Below are positions 60,028-64,000 of a stretch of 64,000 bases of DNA, piece by piece (positions within the stretch are counted from its first letter, which is position 1; the number at the start of each line of letters is the position of its first letter). Under the pieces are notes generated by a model. It was not told the DNA's origin. It searched no databases and saw nothing but the letters and a program-made list of their open reading frames with translations. A program made the position numbers and the translations under genes. Source of the DNA: an uncultured Paracoccaceae bacterium (lineage in GTDB: Bacteria; Pseudomonadota; Alphaproteobacteria; Rhodobacterales; Rhodobacteraceae); NCBI GenBank assembly GCA_947489325.1, contig CANLDA010000002.1, positions 124,001 through 188,000 of the forward strand. Direction: 5' to 3'.

Positions 60028-61518
60028 TTAAAAGCCCACGTCTTGTGATCCTTGTTGCCAGGCTTTGACCAGATTGCCAAAGCGCGTGAACTGCGCCTCA
60101 AACGACAGCTCCACCGTGCCGATGGGGCCGTGACGCTGTTTGCCGACGATCACTTCGGCCTTGGCATGCAGGCGTTCCATGGCCTGCTTCCATTCTTCCA
60201 TCTTATCAAGTTCGTGGTCGGATGGTTTTTCGCGCTCTTTGTAATATTCTTCGCGGAACACGAACATAACGACGTCAGCATCCTGTTCGATCGATCCTGA
60301 TTCACGCAGGTCTGATAGTTGTGGGCGTTTGTCGTCGCGGCTTTCGACCTGACGCGATAGCTGGGACAAGGCAACCACGGGGATGTTCAGTTCCTTGGCT
60401 ATGGCCTTCATACCCATGGAAATTTCTGCAATCTCGTTGACCCGATTTTCGGCAGTACCGCGACACAGCTGCAAATAGTCGATGACCAAAAGATCAAGTC
60501 CATGGGTCCGTTTCAGGCGGCGCGCACGGGCGGCAAGTTGTGAAATCGGCAGGGCAGGCGTGTCGTCGATAAACAGGGGGCAGGCCTCAAGCTCTTTTGC
60601 AGCATCGACGAACTTGCGAAATTCGGCCTCGGTCATATCACCTTGTCGAATTTTGTGTGAGGACACTTCTGAGGCTTCGGAAAGGATACGACCGGCCAAT
60701 TGCTCTGCGCTCATTTCTAATGAGAAAAAGCCAACGACTCCGCCATCAACTGCCCCTTCAGATCCATCTGCACGGGTGCCTTTGCGATAGGCCTTGGCGA
60801 CATTGAACGCGATGTTGGTTGCCAGTGATGTTTTCCCCATCGACGGTCGGCCGGCAAGGATTAGCAAATCAGATGGATGCAAGCCGCCCAACTGTTTGTC
60901 TAGATCGACAAGCCCGGTGGAAATACCCGCCATGCCTCCGCCGCGTTGATAGGCCTCGTTTGTAACATAAACTGCCTCGGTCACGGCCTTGAGGAAGGAT
61001 TTGAACCCGCTTTCAGTCTGACCCTGTTCTGACAGTTTATAAAGCGCCTGCTCGGCCTCAACGATCTGTTCGGTCGGTTCCAGTGCGACATCGGCCTTTT
61101 GGGCTTTAGATGCGATGTCATTACCTAGGCCGATCAATTCGCGACGGATCGCCATATCATAAATCATCTGCGCATAGTCACGCGCGGCATAGGCCGAAAT
61201 AGCCGCCCCCGCCAGACGTGCCAGATAGGCCGGGCCGCCCAGTTCTTTTAGACCTTCGTCATCTTCCAAAAATGCCTTGAGCGTCACCGGCGAGGCAAGG
61301 TTGTTTTTGGCAATTCGTGCGGCCGCCACTTCGTAGATACGCGAATGTACCGGGTCATAAAAATGACCGGGCTTGATGATCGAAGCCACACGATCATAAA
61401 TATCGTTGTTGGTTAGGATCGCACCCAGAAGCTGTTGCTCAGCCTCGATAGAATGCGGCATTGGATCGGCAACTGCTGGGGCCTCTCCGGTCGGATTTAT
61501 TGCGGCGATTTCGTTCAT
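60028..61518 (-). CDS. dnaB: Replicative DNA helicase DnaB
   Basis: 496 residues. N-terminal helical domain (SIEAEQQLLGAILTNNDIYDRV), linker, and a RecA-type motor domain with Walker A AGRPSMGKTSLATNIA, the VIDYLQL Walker B and the QLSRQVESR sensor/arginine-finger segment. Unwinds the fork as a hexamer. The start at 61518 (MNEIAAINPTGE) is used; an upstream in-frame start at 61563 lacks support. fosA follows directly. Confidence 0.95.
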   Translation of the reverse strand: MNEIAAINPTGEAPAVADPMPHSIEAEQQLLGAILTNNDIYDRVASIIKPGHFYDPVHSRIYEVAAARIAKNNLASPVTLKAFLEDDEGLKELGGPAYLARLAGAAISAYAARDYAQMIYDMAIRRELIGLGNDIASKAQKADVALEPTEQIVEAEQALYKLSEQGQTESGFKSFLKAVTEAVYVTNEAYQRGGGMAGISTGLVDLDKQLGGLHPSDLLILAGRPSMGKTSLATNIAFNVAKAYRKGTRADGSEGAVDGGVVGFFSLEMSAEQLAGRILSEASEVSSHKIRQGDMTEAEFRKFVDAAKELEACPLFIDDTPALPISQLAARARRLKRTHGLDLLVIDYLQLCRGTAENRVNEIAEISMGMKAIAKELNIPVVALSQLSRQVESRDDKRPQLSDLRESGSIEQDADVVMFVFREEYYKEREKPSDHELDKMEEWKQAMERLHAKAEVIVGKQRHGPIGTVELSFEAQFTRFGNLVKAWQQGSQDVGF

Positions 61519-61671
61519 TTTATCCCTGTCCCCTATGGGGTGTGGTTTTAAACTGGTCCGCATATCACAGGCAAATGGTATGTTTCTGTGGGTATGCTGT
61601 GGATAAGTTGGCCTTACCTCATGCCTACCTTATATATTGGCAGGTTGTTGGCAAAACCACAATATGAAGTA

Positions 61672-61702
61672 GCAAAGGCGCGCCAGCTCGGCGCGCCTTT
61701 GC
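61672..61702 (-). terminator. Terminator after pyrE
   Basis: A 13-base perfect stem with arms 61672-61684 and 61690-61702 (AAAGGCGCGCC core) and a 5-base loop, 24 bases after the pyrE stop on the minus strand. Only a short T-stretch follows. It would separate the pyr genes from dnaB. Confidence 0.8.
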
Positions 61703-61726
61703 CTAGGAATTTTTGTAAATCTCTGC

Positions 61727-62407
61727 TTAGGCGGACTTGTTGGCTTCTTGCCATGCGCGTGGATCGTTGAGGAATTTTTCAACTTCGCTCAGCGTTGCCT
61801 CAGAGAAGGCGTTTTGCGCGCGCGCTTCGGCCAGAACATCCCACCATGTGCACAGGTAATGCAGATCAACACCGTGATCGCCCAAGGTTTTGGTGGTTTC
61901 AGGGAAGATGTCATAATAAAAGATTACGGCGGTATGGCCACAGGTTGCACCGGTTTCACGGATTGCATCCACGAATGACAATTTAGAGCCACCATCGGTG
62001 GTCAAATCCTCAACCAACAATACACGTTCGCCTTCGCTCATGGCGCCCTCAATTCGGGCGTTTTTGCCATAGCCTTTGGGTTTCTTGCGCACATATGTCA
62101 TGGGCAAGGCCATGCGTTCGGCCACAAGGGCGGCAAATGGGATGCCTGCGGTTTCCCCACCTGCGATATTGTCAAACGCCTCAAACCCGGCGTTGCGCAT
62201 CACCGTTACGGTTAGAAAATCCATCAAAGTACTGCGGATACGCGGAAAACTAATCAGCTTGCGACAGTCGATATAACTGGGTGACGGCAGGCCGGATGCG
62301 AGGATATAAGGCTCATCCGTATTGAAATTCACGGCCTTGATTTCCAGCAACATACGTGCGGTCAGGCGGGCGATTTCTTCGCGGGTCGGATAGGAGGTTG
62401 GGATCAT
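61727..62407 (-). CDS. pyrE: Orotate phosphoribosyltransferase
   Basis: 226 residues. Converts orotate and PRPP to OMP in pyrimidine synthesis. The PRPP-binding motif [17 protein letters not shown] and the [18 protein letters not shown] flexible loop are seen. Downstream of pyrC with a 75-base gap; both belong to the same pathway. Confidence 0.94.
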   Translation of the reverse strand: MIPTSYPTREEIARLTARMLLEIKAVNFNTDEPYILASGLPSPSYIDCRKLISFPRIRSTLMDFLTVTVMRNAGFEAFDNIAGGETAGIPFAALVAERMALPMTYVRKKPKGYGKNARIEGAMSEGERVLLVEDLTTDGGSKLSFVDAIRETGATCGHTAVIFYYDIFPETTKTLGDHGVDLHYLCTWWDVLAEARAQNAFSEATLSEVEKFLNDPRAWQEANKSA

Positions 62408-62482
62408 GTCCTGTGTCCTTTGGTAGGGCGCGGAAGGTGTGGTCGGAGCCTCCGGCGGGAGAAATGGTTCAATATTGGAAGC

Positions 62483-63523
62483 TTAGCGCGCGGACCAGTA
62501 AACCGGGAAACCGGGATCAAAGACGGTGACGGGACCATCGTCTGTGTCGATTTTGGCGGGAAATTGCGTCGGCGCGTCGCCCTTGGTCAGGGTCAGCGTA
62601 GCGTCATTTACGGGCAGGCCATAAAAGGCAGGGCCATTGCGGCTGCTAAAGGCCTCAAGATTGGCAAGCGCGCCTTCTCCTTCAAAGACATGGGCGAGCA
62701 ATGGCATGGTGTTGGTGGCCGTGAAACACCCGGCACATCCGCAAGCACTTTCTTTGTTGGGGTCTGTGTGTGGCGCGCTATCGGTGCCAAGGAAAAAGCG
62801 ATGATCGCCTGACGTAGCGGCGGCGCGCAGTGCAAGGCGGTGCTCTTCGCGTTTGGCAACAGGCAGGCAATAATAATGCGGTTTGATGCCGCCCACCAGA
62901 ATGTGGTTGCGGTTGATGATAAAGTGGTGCGTCGTAATCGTCGCGCCCAAGTCTTTGTCATGGGCCTTGACGTAATCCACACCGTTTTTGGTGGTGATAT
63001 GTTCCATCACCACGCGCAGACCGGGGGTTGCACGGCGTACTGGGTCCAGAACGCGGTCGATAAACACGGCTTCGCGGTCAAAAATATCAATCGCCGCGTC
63101 GGTGACTTCGCCGTGTACACACAAAGGCAGGCCAATCTCTGCCATGGTTTCCAGCACAGCGCGTACTTTGTCAAAGTTGCTCACGCCGCTGGCTGAATTG
63201 GTGGTGGCTCCAGCTGGATAAAGTTTGACCGCTTTGACCAGACCACTTGCATGGGCCGCAGCGACATCCGCAGGATCGGTATCTTCGGTTAGATAGAGCG
63301 TCATCAAAGGCTCAAATGTCATGCCTTCGGACAATGCAGCCAAAATACGATCGCGATAAGCGGTTGCCATGGCACCAGTGGTCACTGGCGGTACCAGATT
63401 GGGCATGATGATAGCACGGGCAAAATCACGGGCGGTTTCAGGCAGAACAGCGGCCAACATCGCGCCATCGCGCAGATGCAGGTGCCAATCGTCGGGGCGG
63501 GCAATGGTCAAGCTTTGAGTCAT
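62483..63523 (-). CDS. pyrC: Dihydroorotase (E. coli-type)
   Basis: 346 residues. Amidohydrolase that cyclises carbamoyl aspartate. Zinc ligands in [12 protein letters not shown] near residue 15, the carboxylated Lys in [15 protein letters not shown] near residue 100, and later His residues ([14 protein letters not shown]) are present. Length matches class II dihydroorotases. Confidence 0.94.
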   Translation of the reverse strand: MTQSLTIARPDDWHLHLRDGAMLAAVLPETARDFARAIIMPNLVPPVTTGAMATAYRDRILAALSEGMTFEPLMTLYLTEDTDPADVAAAHASGLVKAVKLYPAGATTNSASGVSNFDKVRAVLETMAEIGLPLCVHGEVTDAAIDIFDREAVFIDRVLDPVRRATPGLRVVMEHITTKNGVDYVKAHDKDLGATITTHHFIINRNHILVGGIKPHYYCLPVAKREEHRLALRAAATSGDHRFFLGTDSAPHTDPNKESACGCAGCFTATNTMPLLAHVFEGEGALANLEAFSSRNGPAFYGLPVNDATLTLTKGDAPTQFPAKIDTDDGPVTVFDPGFPVYWSAR

Positions 63524-63573
63524 ATGCGCGCCTTAGACGATTTCGCCGTGACGCGCCAGTATATTTGCGCTTT

Positions 63574-64000
63574 TTAGCCGGTCATTCGCTCTTCGTCGGC
63601 ATTTTCCATTTTCACCAATTTACGGCGAAAGCGCGGGGCATTCAGACGGGTGGCCACGTTTTTACACAACACTTGCGTCAGCAAGGGTGTGCTGCGCTTT
63701 TCGGTCTGATCCAACAAAAACCGCAGGTAGGGCAAATAATCGCGACGGGCACGCATCAGTCGGCCAAAGCTGCGCTCGTCCAGTTTTTGTTGCGCTGCTT
63801 TGACAAGGATACGGTACAAAACCTGTAGTTCCAATAACACAGGTTCCAATTTCGGGCGGGGCAATGATGTACGCAGCAAGGTCACATTTGGGCGTGCAAA
63901 CATCGCCGCATGAATGGCGTCTGGTGTGAGAGCTGGGTTATAGATCACAAAAGCACGCTCTGCCGCGTCAAGCATATCGGGTGCAAAGCCATATCGGTTG
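63574..64000 (-). CDS. Hypothetical protein, C-terminal part (5' end outside window)
   Basis: The frame is open to the window edge, with an internal ATG at 63975; codons upstream of it (NRYGFAPD) look coding, so the gene probably begins beyond 64000. The visible about 141 residues are helical and basic (RSFGRLMRARRDYLPYLRFLLDQTEKR), with FVIYNPALTPDAIHAAMFARPNVTLLRT before. No confident family; no membrane or signal segment. It follows pyrC's upstream side by 50 bases on the same strand. Confidence 0.6.
   Translation of the reverse strand, partial: NRYGFAPDMLDAAERAFVIYNPALTPDAIHAAMFARPNVTLLRTSLPRPKLEPVLLELQVLYRILVKAAQQKLDERSFGRLMRARRDYLPYLRFLLDQTEKRSTPLLTQVLCKNVATRLNAPRFRRKLVKMENADEERMTG

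Overview
The window looks like a piece of chromosome from a marine alphaproteobacterium of the Rhodobacteraceae (Roseobacter group). The grounds are a nuo operon interspersed with the small genes typical of that family (DUF5337, DUF5333, lipoproteins), a NuoE with a long C-terminal extension, a solo Hint-domain protein of the roseobacter type, tatABC followed by a DUF815 ATPase, and a leucine-degradation cluster with an embedded glutathione transferase. G+C is in the mid-fifties by eye. I see no tRNA, rRNA, CRISPR, transposase or phage genes, and no gene-free stretch longer than 300 bases.

Layout. 1-6608 (+): leucine/isovalerate catabolism (isovaleryl-CoA dehydrogenase, both methylcrotonyl-CoA carboxylase subunits, GST, HMG-CoA lyase, enoyl-CoA hydratase). 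6697-7644 (+): AraC-type regulator. 7836-25160 (+): complete 14-subunit respiratory complex I operon nuoA-N with six extra genes, closed by a strong terminator at 25186-25212. 25233-28450 (+): biotin ligase, type III pantothenate kinase and RNase J, with a terminator at 28497-28520. 28547-34797: a 2OG-Fe(II) oxygenase (+), then RhlE helicase, glycosyltransferase, release factor 3 and a Hint protein (all -). 34934-39577 (+): atypical SDR, AlkC-like DNA glycosylase, SSS-type transporter and an FbpC-like ATPase. 39696-42945: WYL regulator (-) divergent from tatABC-DUF815 (+). 43039-51344 (-): NlpD-like factor, pcm, surE, SDR, a small protein, purF, mlaF, mlaE, alr. 51501-58434 (+): two large exported proteins, a double-VWA/peptidoglycan-binding protein and a protein with a degenerate transglutaminase-like fold. 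58470-64000 (-): IPNS-type oxygenase, FosA-like enzyme, dnaB, pyrE, pyrC and a partial gene.

How they fit together. The leucine cluster ends in acetyl-CoA and acetoacetate. Its biotin-dependent carboxylase needs the BirA encoded downstream of nuo. Complex I oxidises the NADH produced. The most unusual parts are (i) the VWA/pseudo-transglutaminase pair, lying with an oxygenase and a FosA-like gene between dnaB and alr, which are neighbours in E. coli; (ii) an AT-rich exported-protein gene fitted between nuoJ and nuoK with 4-base overlaps at both ends; (iii) a three-copy intergenic element just downstream of stop codons; and (iv) leader hairpins that would hide ribosome binding sites of a glycosyltransferase gene and surE. 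Functions come from recognised motifs and context; no database search was possible.
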